Source of the DNA: Verrucomicrobiia bacterium
GTDB lineage: Bacteria > Verrucomicrobiota > Verrucomicrobiia > Limisphaerales > JAEYXS01
DNA length: 64,000 nt
Direction: 5' to 3'
Assembly (NCBI GenBank): GCA_036405135.1
Contig: DASWYF010000010.1
Span: forward strand, 1-64,000
A program made the translations under genes and the position numbers. Below are positions 24,831 to 33,071 of the stretch, piece after piece. Below the pieces are notes generated by a model that worked only from the letters and a program-made list of their open reading frames with translations, was not told where the DNA came from and ran no database searches. How positions within the stretch are numbered: the stretch's first letter is position 1; the number at the start of each line of letters is the position of its first letter.

Positions 24831-25310
24831 ATGAAACTAGCAGACTTCAAGAAACAGCCACGAGGTCCATACCAGTTCGACTGGTTCCTCCATCGCGATA
24901 CCATCGACTCTCCGCTGGGCACCTTCGCGGTAGAGCTGACCGTTGCCATGGGAAAGCAGCCAGATCAGGCCATGGTCGACGCCATGGAAATATTGATCGG
25001 CAAATTCGAGAAAAACAAAAGCGCGATCGCCCAGATGGTGTTCAAGGAGTACCTCACCATCGCCAGATCTGAACCTGATTGGCTGGCAGGTTGTGAAGTG
25101 CCCCCGAATTTGCTCGTGGACGGTCTTGCCCCATATCTTGAGGCGAGGGCCCTCACGGTTTCTGATGACAGAGCACTCACGGTTTCTGATGAAGTGGATA
25201 ACGCAGACGATCGCTACCATCCCCGAGTTTACATGTCTCCATCATGGGACGAGGAACACGGGTTTTATTTAAAGTTCGACGGCGACCAGATTGAACGCGT
25301 CGATTGCTGA
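24831..25310 (+). CDS. Hypothetical cytoplasmic protein with a recent internal duplication
   Basis: 159 residues, not recognised, no signal or membrane segment; a helical middle (DAMEILIGKFEKNKSAIAQM) and an acidic C-terminal half. The DNA from 25152 carries two copies of a 17-base stretch (25152-25168 and 25176-25192) with a 24-base period, so eight residues are doubled: ALTVSDDR then ALTVSDEV. The two copies are nearly identical at DNA level, which points to a recent slip that kept the frame. It follows the previous gene by 25 bases. Function unknown. Confidence 0.6.
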   Translation: MKLADFKKQPRGPYQFDWFLHRDTIDSPLGTFAVELTVAMGKQPDQAMVDAMEILIGKFEKNKSAIAQMVFKEYLTIARSEPDWLAGCEVPPNLLVDGLAPYLEARALTVSDDRALTVSDEVDNADDRYHPRVYMSPSWDEEHGFYLKFDGDQIERVDC

Positions 25311-25739
25311 CAGAATGTGATCGAGTGAAACCAGCCGAGACATCCGCCAGGGCGTATTCTGATACTGCCCCCAAAATGGAGTTAACTTATGAAAGTAACA
25401 CAAAGCTCCATCTCCCTCTCCTCCATCGATAGATGGAGGAGAGGGCAGGGGAGAGGAGGCACTGATCGGCAGCCGACCATCGGCCCTTCGGCCTTCGCCT
25501 TACTCTCTTTTCTTCTGCTTCTTCGGACCGATGCCCTTCGCTCCCTTCGCGCCCTTCTGTTAAACCAACTCCTCTGTTCCCTCCGTTCTCTCCTGTTCAA
25601 AATCCTCTTTCGCGTAGTTCGCGTATTTAGCGGTTACCTCTTCCCCGCAAACCGCACTTGCCAAACCTTCCCGCTACCATCTTAATCAAATTCAACAAAG
25701 AGATGCCACCGTCACGCCGAATCGAGCCGCTTGGAAACT
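25311..25739. repeat. Repeat-containing spacer inside the island
   Basis: No gene seen. Positions 25410-25460 carry a palindromic CTCCATC/GATGGAG core and GAGAGGGCAGGGGAGAGG, copy 2 of the dispersed repeat; GCAGCCGACCATCGGCCCTT (25470-25489) is a second motif also near 23510; 25560-25640 holds phrase-like text (CCTCCGTTCTCTCC..., GCGTAGTTCGCGTATTTAGC). This fits the same classes of dispersed repeats as 22967-24382. Confidence 0.55.
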
Positions 25740-26270
25740 ATGAATACTATCCACATTAACTGGGATGGGCCGTTCACCTTGAAAGACGTCACATCACTAA
25801 ACAAGCCGCACGATTATGGAGTTTATCAGGTTTATGGTCCGAACCCGACGCACGGCAGAGTTGAGTTGTTATACATCGGCCTTGCACACAAAGTGACATT
25901 TTCTGTGAGAATCCCCAAGCATACTGATTGGATCAGCTACACCCGAGATTCAAGTCAGGCTTCAATCTATATTGGACGCTTATCAGGCATTGAAACTCCC
26001 GAAAACATGATATGGGAGAGACAAATTGTGTTAGCCGAACGCTTATTGATTCACGCACACTATCCAACATACAACCGTCAGAAAGATTCGGTAACCTGTG
26101 CACCAGAGTTCCCGAATCTACACATTTTCAATTGGGGAAGACATCGTGATCTTCTGCCTGAGGTATCAGGTGCACGTTTCGGTAAAATGCCCGATATTAA
26201 ATTTTACGGTAGTCATCCATCAGTTAAGGAATCAGGCCAAAACACCGTATTTTCAAATCAACCTTCTTAA
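25740..26270 (+). CDS. GIY-YIG fold protein, possible endonuclease
   Basis: 176 residues from ATG 25740. The pattern G27-V-Y29 ... L-L-Y45-I46-G47 is the GIY-YIG signature; R57 (FSVRIPKH) matches the catalytic arginine, E100 (AERLLIHAH) the metal-binding glutamate and N112 (YPTYNRQ) the usual distal Asn. Thus all key positions of the nuclease fold are visible. The C-terminal ~60 residues are not recognised. GIY-YIG domains occur in repair, homing and restriction enzymes; as a stand-alone gene in an accessory island this could be a restriction or mobile nuclease. An in-frame TTG at 25731 is an alternative start. Confidence 0.7.
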   Translation: MNTIHINWDGPFTLKDVTSLNKPHDYGVYQVYGPNPTHGRVELLYIGLAHKVTFSVRIPKHTDWISYTRDSSQASIYIGRLSGIETPENMIWERQIVLAERLLIHAHYPTYNRQKDSVTCAPEFPNLHIFNWGRHRDLLPEVSGARFGKMPDIKFYGSHPSVKESGQNTVFSNQPS

Positions 26271-26351
26271 AGGCCACCGGCTTGAGCTACGTGGAGTCCC
26301 TCCCAAGTGGGCGAAGCTCCAGATAAATTGCCCCCTCCCAAAAAAGGCAGA

Positions 26352-26933
26352 ATGGACAAAATGAGCGCAGATTATAAAACCAACATCAATTCGATCGCTG
26401 CATCAAATTTTTTAGCGCCCGAAATATCCGTCACGTATTTTTCTGTTCTCGAGTTTGTGTGCGCTGAACAATTCCGAGGTGCCTGCCATGTAACGGCCGC
26501 CTTGCTGCACGTTCTCTTGCGGGAAAAAGGCATAGAAAACACTCTGGTTTGCGGTGAATTAGGAAAAGGCGAAAATTACTTCGATCATTCATGGGTGGAA
26601 ATTGATGGGAAAATATATGATATCGCCGTAGCTCTGCCTTTAATCGAAAAATTCGATGGTCACCCAATATTTGCAAGTTGTGATATTTCCACACTTGCTC
26701 AGCCGACTTGGACTTATGGCGTTTCTTCCGGAATTGCAGATGACCCGTCAATGAGTGCGATTAAAGCATGCTCATTTGTCGAATATATGGATAACGCACC
26801 GTATCATAAACACGGGCTGTGGCATTTCGCTCAAAAGCTTGGTCGCAAATTGGGTCTCAGGCTGAACCTCAATGCGATGCGCAATAAATTTTCAGGGACC
26901 ATTTGGACCGAGAAAAAAGCGCCTAAATTTTAA
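26352..26933 (+). CDS. Transglutaminase-like cysteine protein
   Basis: 193 residues from ATG 26352. G-A-C45-H46-V-T-A-A-L-L-H-V-L-L-R has the catalytic cysteine at the start of a helix, then LVCGEL, then F-D-H79-S-W-V-E-I-D-G-K-I-Y-D90: the Cys, His, Asp order and spacing of transglutaminase-like and arylamine acetyltransferase-like folds. The C-terminal ~90 residues are not recognised. Role could be peptidase, acyltransferase or peptide-modifying; nothing decides. Base composition is visibly AT-richer than the flanking core genes. An upstream in-frame ATG at 26307 would add 15 residues. Confidence 0.65.
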   Translation: MDKMSADYKTNINSIAASNFLAPEISVTYFSVLEFVCAEQFRGACHVTAALLHVLLREKGIENTLVCGELGKGENYFDHSWVEIDGKIYDIAVALPLIEKFDGHPIFASCDISTLAQPTWTYGVSSGIADDPSMSAIKACSFVEYMDNAPYHKHGLWHFAQKLGRKLGLRLNLNAMRNKFSGTIWTEKKAPKF

Positions 26934-26959
26934 AACCACACGTGATACCTGACAGAACT

Positions 26960-27601
26960 ATGTCCCAAAAAAATTCCAGCCCATATCCGGTAACACCCAT
27001 TGCCTACTACAAGCGCTTCATCCGCAACGTTAATTTGCACAATCAAGGGCAGGACAAGAGCTACTTATTGTATGCAGCTTTGGAGTTACGTTACACAATC
27101 GAAGCCCTTCTCTTTTACTATCTTCACGCACTTAGCGAAGGTGATCTCAGCAAAAGCAAACAGAAGCTCTATCGGCCGCAGGATTTGCGGCAGGCTATTC
27201 TAGCCGCTGATCCACTATTCCTTGTCAAATTGGAATTTGCCGACATGTGCGCTTATTTCGATGACAGCATCAGTTCACAGCTTCGCCCCGACATCGCTCT
27301 CCTGACAAGCATACACGGCAGGCTTGGGGATTGGCTACACGCCGAGTATTCGCCTCTCTGTTCTCGGGTGCCCGAGGAAAAGTGGGTAGAGCTTAGTAAG
27401 CTTTTTGAGTCTTTGGGCGATCATCTTTCCGTGATTTTGTCCCATCCTCTCCTTGATGTGAATTTGACCGATAAGGGCAACCTTGTGATGCAGCAATATA
27501 TTGAAGGCACATTGACCAAAGCAGAAGTGATTGATCGTTTGAATAAAGAATGGAATCTCCTTGTTGATGGTGTAACCCAACACATCATAACGGACGAATG
27601 A
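26960..27601 (+). CDS. Hypothetical cytoplasmic helical protein
   Basis: About 213 residues from ATG 26960, not recognised. Mostly helical: YLLYAALELRYTIEALLFYY then LHALSEGDLSKSKQK, later WVELSKLFESLGDHLSV and NLVMQQYIEGTLTKAEVID. It has no signal or membrane helix. It resembles HEPN-type helical bundles only in general look; the R-x4-6-H motif of HEPN RNases is not seen, so I do not claim it. AT-rich compared with core genes. It follows the transglutaminase-like gene by 26 bases; both may share a transcript. Confidence 0.55.
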   Translation: MSQKNSSPYPVTPIAYYKRFIRNVNLHNQGQDKSYLLYAALELRYTIEALLFYYLHALSEGDLSKSKQKLYRPQDLRQAILAADPLFLVKLEFADMCAYFDDSISSQLRPDIALLTSIHGRLGDWLHAEYSPLCSRVPEEKWVELSKLFESLGDHLSVILSHPLLDVNLTDKGNLVMQQYIEGTLTKAEVIDRLNKEWNLLVDGVTQHIITDE

Positions 27602-27729
27602 AACCCGCTACCGAATTACTATTGATGACCGTTGGCTGCCACACCGTGTTGGCGCTGGCAGTCCGCCTATGCGGGCCACATCACTGGTTCTGCTTGGCTG
27701 ATCTTGGTCGTTAGCCTCCATCGCACACC

Positions 27730-28104
27730 ATGAGTGATTCCGTGCTCCATAATTTTCTGGTAGAGATGCCGGACCTGCCCGAATTCACCGGCATTCCCAC
27801 GGTTGGCGTCCATACCCGTGGGCTTTGGCAAAACACGCCGCTGCACGTTGCGGCAGTGAGGGGTGATGTTGCCGCCATTGCCGCTTTGCTTGATGCCGGA
27901 GCAGACATTCAGAGCCGGGGTGAACTTGGCAACAGTCCCTTGCATGAAGCCGTCGCACAGGGGCATCTCCCCGCGGTCAGACTTTTGTTGGAGCGCGGCG
28001 CATCACTCACCGCGACGTGTGAAGATGGTTGCACGCCGCTACGGTTAGCGCAAATTCACGAAGAGCATGAGATTGAGAGGATGTTACAGAACCACGCGGC
28101 CTAA
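27730..28104 (+). CDS. Ankyrin-repeat protein
   Basis: 124 residues. Three ankyrin repeats start at about residue 35: NTPLHVAAVRGDVAAIAALL, then GNSPLHEAVAQGHLPAVRLL, and GCTPLRLAQIHEEHEIERML. The first ~32 residues are specific to this protein (EMPDLPEFTGIPTVGVHTRG). No signal peptide. Ankyrin repeats bind proteins; bacterial short ones often act as inhibitors or immunity-like partners, but the partner is unknown. The start ATG 27730 is the first in-frame. It has its own spacer of 128 bases, so it may be transcribed separately. Confidence 0.8.
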   Translation: MSDSVLHNFLVEMPDLPEFTGIPTVGVHTRGLWQNTPLHVAAVRGDVAAIAALLDAGADIQSRGELGNSPLHEAVAQGHLPAVRLLLERGASLTATCEDGCTPLRLAQIHEEHEIERMLQNHAA

Positions 28105-28320
28105 CGTTTTGCTGCCGCAAGTCCCAGAAAGCATTTTGGGTTGCCATCATTGCGCCGTAGCGCTGAGCTTTTAAGCATTTGAACTTTACATGTATTATCT
28201 ACTGGCGTTTGTGGCTGGATTTTTTGGAGTGCTCGCACTGCATTCGTCTGAGCACGAGTCGCGGTTATCGAGAGATTGATTGCACAGCAATCAGGGATTG
28301 CTCCAATAAGGCAGCGGATC

Positions 28321-28569
28321 ATGAGTGATTACATCCTCATCCTTACGACCCTTGTTTGTAGTCTCCTGGCCTATTGGTTTTGCGGACATTGTATTGCGGT
28401 TGCACGGAACGGCGGACCGGGAGGAGATGGTTACGAGTCATACCGACGAGCTGATCATCCCCTCCGGTTTCGGATTTACGTCGTGGCTGTCGGGTTCATC
28501 GGACTTGCGTTTTCAACCTATTCAATTTTTGGGTTTATCGCAGTTTGGAAGATTATCACTGCCAGTTGA
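28321..28569 (+). CDS. Small two-helix membrane protein
   Basis: 82 residues from ATG 28321. Two hydrophobic helices (residues ~4-24 YILILTTLVCSLLAYWFCGH and ~54-75) flank a Gly-rich polar loop with an Arg/Asp-rich segment (GGPGGDGYESYRRADHP). No family recognised. It follows the ankyrin gene after 216 bases, in which I see no gene. A shorter protein is possible; an upstream in-frame ATG at 28276 would add 15 polar residues and is unlikely. Confidence 0.5.
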   Translation: MSDYILILTTLVCSLLAYWFCGHCIAVARNGGPGGDGYESYRRADHPLRFRIYVVAVGFIGLAFSTYSIFGFIAVWKIITAS

Positions 28570-28636
28570 TCCTGCGCGCCCCAAACCGCTCCGAAGACAT
28601 TACTCGAAACTCAAAACCAGAAACTCGAAACCGCAA

Positions 28637-28666
28637 TGAAAACTGAACACTGAAAACTTGAAACTC
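28637..28666 (+). repeat. 30-base phrase-like repeat, copy 1
   Basis: Identical over 30 bases to 30165-30194: alternating GAAAACT and GAACACT units ending GAAAACTTGAAACTC. The 45 bases before it hold looser units of the same kind (ACTCGAAACTCAAAACC). It lies between the small membrane protein and the SGNH esterase gene. Confidence 0.75.
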
Positions 28667-28733
28667 TTTCTTCCCTCCGTGGTTGATTCCCCTCTGAAAA
28701 CTTGGAACCTTCCTGTGTTCCCTGATCGCCGTT

Positions 28734-29927
28734 ATGAAATTCGCCCAAACTTTCTTTGCACTAATTGCGCTGGCTCTGACTCACTCGCTTTCCGCCGCCG
28801 AGCCCGTCACCATTTCCGTGCAATCCCCCGCCATGGTCTTCTCCCCCGGAAACTGGACTGGCGATACCGGACGTGGCGGTAACGTGTATCGTCAGACTTG
28901 GAATGCCGGCGCTTATTTCCGCGTGACCTGGGAAACCTCCGCAGACAAACCCACCGCCAAACTCTTGCTAGATACCTCCACGTATCCACCCAACTTCAAG
29001 CTCCCGCAGATCGCCTACAACATTGACGGTGTCTGGAAATCCAAGATCACCTGCACGAACGAAATCATGATTGAAGGCCTCACCGGCAAAGGCCGCCATG
29101 AACTCACCGTATATCTCCAGCAATCGCAACAACTGGAACGCTGGGGCAGCGAAGGCAAAAGCCCGCTCAATGTCCTGCGCGTGACCGGCCTTCAACTCGA
29201 TCCCGGGAGCAAACCCATCGCCGCGGCACCTGCCAAGAAATGGGCGTGGATCATCGGCGATAGTATCACCGAAGGCATCGGTGCCACCGAACTCTCCGTC
29301 TATTCCCATCTGCTCGGTCTCGCCTTGCAAACGCGCGACTTCGAGTATTGCGTCAGCGCCTGCGGTTGGAGCGGTTGGATCCATCGTGGCGATACACCGC
29401 CCGGCGATGTCCCCGCCTTCTACAACATCACCAATTCCGTGAACGGCACTGGCGGCGTGCACGACGATGCCTCCAGCCGCTGGAACAAGATTGATGGCAA
29501 CAATCACTCCTTGCTCGATGCGAAAGGCCGCATCAGCGGCTACGGAGAAAAGAATCAAGAACCCGCGCTCATCACCATCAATTACGGAACGAACGAAGCG
29601 ATCCACAAATCCAATCCTAGCGACACCAAAGCCAGCATGGTCCAGAGCCTCGCCGTCCTGCGTAAAAGCGCTCCCTCGGCCAAGATCGTCATCATCATCC
29701 CCTTTGGCCAATACTACGCCGCCGAACTCAAAGACGCCGTCGCCCTCCATCGCAAAAAACATCCGCGCGACAAATCCGTCTACATCATCGACCTCGGCCC
29801 CGGAGCTGCCAAAGGATTGGCGGAGAAAAACAGCGTCATGGGCGGCCTCCACCCCAACGACCGCGGCCACGCCATGTTCGCCTCCCAAATCATCCCCCGC
29901 GTCCTGGAAATCCTAGGCTCTCGCTAG
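28734..29927 (+). CDS. Exported SGNH/GDSL hydrolase (carbohydrate-esterase-like)
   Basis: 397 residues. Signal peptide ~1-21 (ending SLSAAE). Residues ~22-155 form a beta-rich N-terminal domain as in CE2-type esterases. The SGNH domain has block I IIGDS177ITEG, block III NYGTNEA, and block V G-G-L-H373-P-N-D-R-G. In most relatives the residue three before the His is Asp (DGLHPN or similar); here it is Gly, so the triad may be a dyad or use another acid. These enzymes remove acetyl or acyl groups from polysaccharides outside the cell. Function of the substrate class is inferred. Confidence 0.85.
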   Translation: MKFAQTFFALIALALTHSLSAAEPVTISVQSPAMVFSPGNWTGDTGRGGNVYRQTWNAGAYFRVTWETSADKPTAKLLLDTSTYPPNFKLPQIAYNIDGVWKSKITCTNEIMIEGLTGKGRHELTVYLQQSQQLERWGSEGKSPLNVLRVTGLQLDPGSKPIAAAPAKKWAWIIGDSITEGIGATELSVYSHLLGLALQTRDFEYCVSACGWSGWIHRGDTPPGDVPAFYNITNSVNGTGGVHDDASSRWNKIDGNNHSLLDAKGRISGYGEKNQEPALITINYGTNEAIHKSNPSDTKASMVQSLAVLRKSAPSAKIVIIIPFGQYYAAELKDAVALHRKKHPRDKSVYIIDLGPGAAKGLAEKNSVMGGLHPNDRGHAMFASQIIPRVLEILGSR

Positions 29928-29977
29928 AGCTTGTCATGAACTTTGGCACGTGAATAAGCAAGAGACGCGTTCATATG

Positions 29978-30016
29978 TTCTCCCTCGCCCCTTAACGGGG
30001 AGAGGGCTGGGGTGAG
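29978..30016. repeat. Palindromic dispersed repeat, copy 3
   Basis: CTCCCTCGCCCCTTAACGGG and AGAGGGCTGGGGTGAG: C-rich half, TTAA centre, G-rich half. It lies between the convergent SGNH esterase and histidine kinase genes, in a gap with no other feature than the repeat at 30165-30194. May also act as a terminator. Confidence 0.65.
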
Positions 30017-30164
30017 TCGTAGCATTAAGGCGTGCTATTTACTAACCGGGATGACAGCAGGAAAAAGCCCGGATTCACTTCGCAAAACCCTTCATTCGAT
30101 TGACCCCATTCGGTTGAAAATCTTTTCCTCCACACTCTCCGTGCCTTCGTGATTTATTTCCCAC

Positions 30165-30194
30165 TGAAAACTGAACACTGAAAACTTGAAACTC
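30165..30194 (+). repeat. 30-base phrase-like repeat, copy 2
   Basis: Identical to 28637-28666 in the same orientation, only 1.5 kb away, on both sides of the SGNH esterase gene. The end overlaps the stop codon of the kinase (30193-30195), which reads on the opposite strand. Confidence 0.75.
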
Positions 30195-32469
30195 AACTCA
30201 CCATTTTCGGAGCATCCAGCACTTCCCGCACTTTCCGCGTCAATTGCATCGGTGAAAACGGCTTCTCAATGAAGCTGAGCCCCTCTTCCAGCACTCCGTG
30301 ATGAGCCAGCGCATCATCCGTGTAACCGGACATGAGCAACACCTTCGTGCTCGGCATCCGCTTCTTGATCTGATCGTGCAATTGCTTGCCGCTCATCTGC
30401 GGCATGATGACGTCCGTCAGCACGAGATCGAACGGCGGACTATCGGCGATCAATTCCAACGCCGCCAATGCATTGTCTGACTCCTGAACATTGTAACCCG
30501 ACTCGCGCAAGATCAGCAGCGCCAATGTGCGCACGGATTCATCATCCTCCACCACCAAGATGGATTCCATGCCCGTCGCCATCGGTATCTGCTCGCCATT
30601 GGCTGTGGAATCCGCGACCGCATCCGTGCGCGGCAGATAGATTTTGAAGGCGGTGCCAAAGCCCGGTTCGCTATACACACGGATATCGCCACCGCTTTGA
30701 GTAACGATGCCGTAACATGTGGCCAACCCCAGACCCGTTCCCTTGCCCACGCCCTTCGTGGTGAAGAACGGCTCGAACAGATGCGCCTTCACCTCATTCG
30801 TCATGCCCATGCCGTTATCACAGACAGAGAGCATGATGTAGTGACCGGCTTCCAAGGTGCGATTGCGGGAGCTGGTCTTTTGATCCATCGTCACGTTCTC
30901 CGTACTGATGGTCAACTTGCCGCCGCGCGGCATGGCATCGCGCGCGTTCACCGCCAGATTCATGACCACCTGCTCGATCTGTCCACGATCCCCTCTCACA
31001 TTACCCAAGGAACGGTCAGAAGTGATGAAGAGGTTGATATCCTCGCCGATCAACCGCTGAAGCATCTTCTCCATGCCCACCACCACCTCATTGAGATTGA
31101 GGACACGCGGCTGCAAAACTTGTTTGCGGCTGAAGGTGAGCAGCTGATTCGTCAGCGCACCAGCGCGGTCGCACGCCTTCTGCATTTCTGAAATATTTTT
31201 TTGAAGCGGACTGCCTTCCAGCTTCGACAGAGTGAGCGCGCAATAGCCGCCCATCACCGTGAGCAGATTGTTGAAGTCATGCGCCACACCGCCTGCCAGA
31301 CGTCCGATCGCCTCCATCTTCTGCGCCTGACGCAATTGCTCCTCACTGCGTTGTAGCGCCTCGGCCGCACGCTTGGATTCTGTGATGTCCTGCACCGTGC
31401 CGAACATTTTGATCGCTTTGCCGCCCTCCATCACAGTTTGGGCGCGACCTTGGATCACCCGTTCCACACCATCCGGCAAAAGTACGCGGTGATCGCACAC
31501 AAAAGGTTTTCCCGTGCGCAACGATTCCGCCATCGTCACATTCACACGCTCAAGATCTTCCGGATGCACCCGCTCCATGCATATCTCCATGGATAGACCG
31601 GCGATTTCAGGAGCATGTCCGTAAAGACGCTTTGTCTCATCCGACATGGAGACGTGCCCTTTGGCGATGTCCCATTCCCAGCTTCCCATACGTGCGATCT
31701 GTTGTGCATTGGCCAATTGCGCCTCGCTCTTGCGTAATTGCTCTTCCGCTTGACGACGCTCCGCAATCTCACGCGTCAGATCAGCCGTACGGGTCGCGAC
31801 CGTTTGCTCGATCTCGTCCTTGGAAAATTCAATCTTGGCCTGCCGTTCAGCCACCAGTCTCATTTCCGTCAGACTTTTCTGGATGGCGATGACGAGGAAG
31901 GTCACTTCAAAGATCACCCAGCCTGCATGTTCGAGCGACCGCCAGATCGGCGCGTTCAACACACCGTAAACGGACTGCGGCCAGAAGATGCCGCGAGCGA
32001 GATGGTCCACATAGACGATCACCGTGGCTGATGCCAACACCTTCCAATCACGATAAAAAGCCAAGATAGCCAGGGAACCGAAGATGTGGAAGTGCGTCTC
32101 GATGCGTCCGCCCGTCAGATGGATCAGCAGCGCCGACATCAGCATCTGCCCCACCGCTACCACATGACGTGTCAACGGTTGTCCGGGTTGAAATTTTGCC
32201 AATGCCACCGGCAACACCGTGACGATGCCGCCCAAAATCAGTGCCGCCCATACATGAGGATGGATGCTGCTGTTTTCACCCGACCAGTTCGATGGCGATA
32301 TCCAGAACACCAGCAACAGGGCAAAGAACCATTGGCAGACCATCAGCTTGGCGAAGAGCAGATCCGTATGCTTGATGATGCTTTGTTGATGCTCGAAAAA
32401 CAGTTGTCCGGCACGTTGCGAAACGGCCTGCGCCAAGTCGTTCGTTCGAGAGGAGGTGGAGACGTTCAT
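30193..32469 (-). CDS. Hybrid sensor histidine kinase (membrane, PAS, HisKA, HATPase, REC)
   Basis: 758 residues from ATG 32469. About six hydrophobic helices (residues ~40-200, with LTGGRIETHFHIFGSLAILA), a coiled coil (~220-260), a PAS domain (~270-385, MGSWEWDIAKGHV to FGTVQDITESK), HisKA GGVAH397DFNNLL, HATPase with NLAVNARDAMPRG and GKGTGLGLATCYG, and a receiver with D686 (LVLTDVIMP) and K at IEKPF. It therefore phosphorelays within one protein. The ATG overlaps the stop of the RedB-like gene as ATGA, so the two are co-translated. Sensing may concern redox state (inference). Confidence 0.9.
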   Translation of the reverse strand: MNVSTSSRTNDLAQAVSQRAGQLFFEHQQSIIKHTDLLFAKLMVCQWFFALLLVFWISPSNWSGENSSIHPHVWAALILGGIVTVLPVALAKFQPGQPLTRHVVAVGQMLMSALLIHLTGGRIETHFHIFGSLAILAFYRDWKVLASATVIVYVDHLARGIFWPQSVYGVLNAPIWRSLEHAGWVIFEVTFLVIAIQKSLTEMRLVAERQAKIEFSKDEIEQTVATRTADLTREIAERRQAEEQLRKSEAQLANAQQIARMGSWEWDIAKGHVSMSDETKRLYGHAPEIAGLSMEICMERVHPEDLERVNVTMAESLRTGKPFVCDHRVLLPDGVERVIQGRAQTVMEGGKAIKMFGTVQDITESKRAAEALQRSEEQLRQAQKMEAIGRLAGGVAHDFNNLLTVMGGYCALTLSKLEGSPLQKNISEMQKACDRAGALTNQLLTFSRKQVLQPRVLNLNEVVVGMEKMLQRLIGEDINLFITSDRSLGNVRGDRGQIEQVVMNLAVNARDAMPRGGKLTISTENVTMDQKTSSRNRTLEAGHYIMLSVCDNGMGMTNEVKAHLFEPFFTTKGVGKGTGLGLATCYGIVTQSGGDIRVYSEPGFGTAFKIYLPRTDAVADSTANGEQIPMATGMESILVVEDDESVRTLALLILRESGYNVQESDNALAALELIADSPPFDLVLTDVIMPQMSGKQLHDQIKKRMPSTKVLLMSGYTDDALAHHGVLEEGLSFIEKPFSPMQLTRKVREVLDAPKMVS

Positions 32470-33071
32470 GGGTTCTGGCCCCTTTCGCAACTGAGCATGG
32501 AGCAGCCGTAAACCGGCGTTTCATTCAAAGCGGGTGATTTTCCGTCCAGTAACGCAGCGATACTGCTCTCCCCGGCATTGTCCCCCATATGACCGCGTCC
32601 GCTCGTGATACCCCCTTTGAAAAGCAATTGCCCCTTCGCATCGTATAACAAAACAGAACCAGATGTTTCAGCGCCGAACAGTTTGGCCTCCCGCCCGTCC
32701 ACGTCCGCCTGCACAGTCAGACCGGGAATTCTTTCTGCACTGCGCCATAGGTCCGATCGGCTCCAGCTGGCAGGAAAATTCGTCGGCTGGAAGAACCACA
32801 CTTGGGTATGAACCTTCGTCTTCGTCCGCGCCAGAAGACGATTTAATTCCTCGATCGTCGCTCGCGTGCATGGACACTGCGGATGGGCGAAAAGTATGAG
32901 GTTGGCGTGTCCGGAGTCTAATTTGAGGGCAGTCTCAGCGGGCCATCGCGAAGTAATTTCTCCCTCCCCGCCCGGCGTGTTTTCATACCTCAGAACGAGG
33001 GCAAAACCTACCCCCACCATCACCAGCCAGAGCAGGCAAATCGCGATACGAATGGTACGAAGTTTGGTCAT
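32466..33071 (-). CDS. RedB-like thioredoxin-fold protein
   Basis: 201 residues. One N-terminal hydrophobic helix (~6-26) with RYENTPG after it. The thioredoxin-like core holds FAHPQCPCTRATIEEL, a CxC motif in the active-site place. Then LWRSAERIPGLTV, LYDAKGQLLFKGGITSGRGH and a C-terminal TPVYGCSML. This arrangement matches 'RedB' proteins as I recall them from other soil bacteria; their biochemical role is not settled. It is anchored with the domain outside the membrane. Coupling through ATGA to a hybrid histidine kinase suggests that it works with the sensor. Confidence 0.75.
   Translation of the reverse strand: MTKLRTIRIAICLLWLVMVGVGFALVLRYENTPGGEGEITSRWPAETALKLDSGHANLILFAHPQCPCTRATIEELNRLLARTKTKVHTQVWFFQPTNFPASWSRSDLWRSAERIPGLTVQADVDGREAKLFGAETSGSVLLYDAKGQLLFKGGITSGRGHMGDNAGESSIAALLDGKSPALNETPVYGCSMLSCERGQNP

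Noticed and set aside
26960-27601. HEPN-type toxin
   Set aside because: The helical look is suggestive, but the R-x4-6-H motif is not present.
27597-28110. Integron-like attC site around the ankyrin gene (GTTAGCC before its start, GCCTAAC at its end)
   Set aside because: The core words fit only loosely (GTTAGCC is not GTTRRRY), and I could not find matching inner L boxes or a second complete site with the same spacing; other genes of the island lack such sites.
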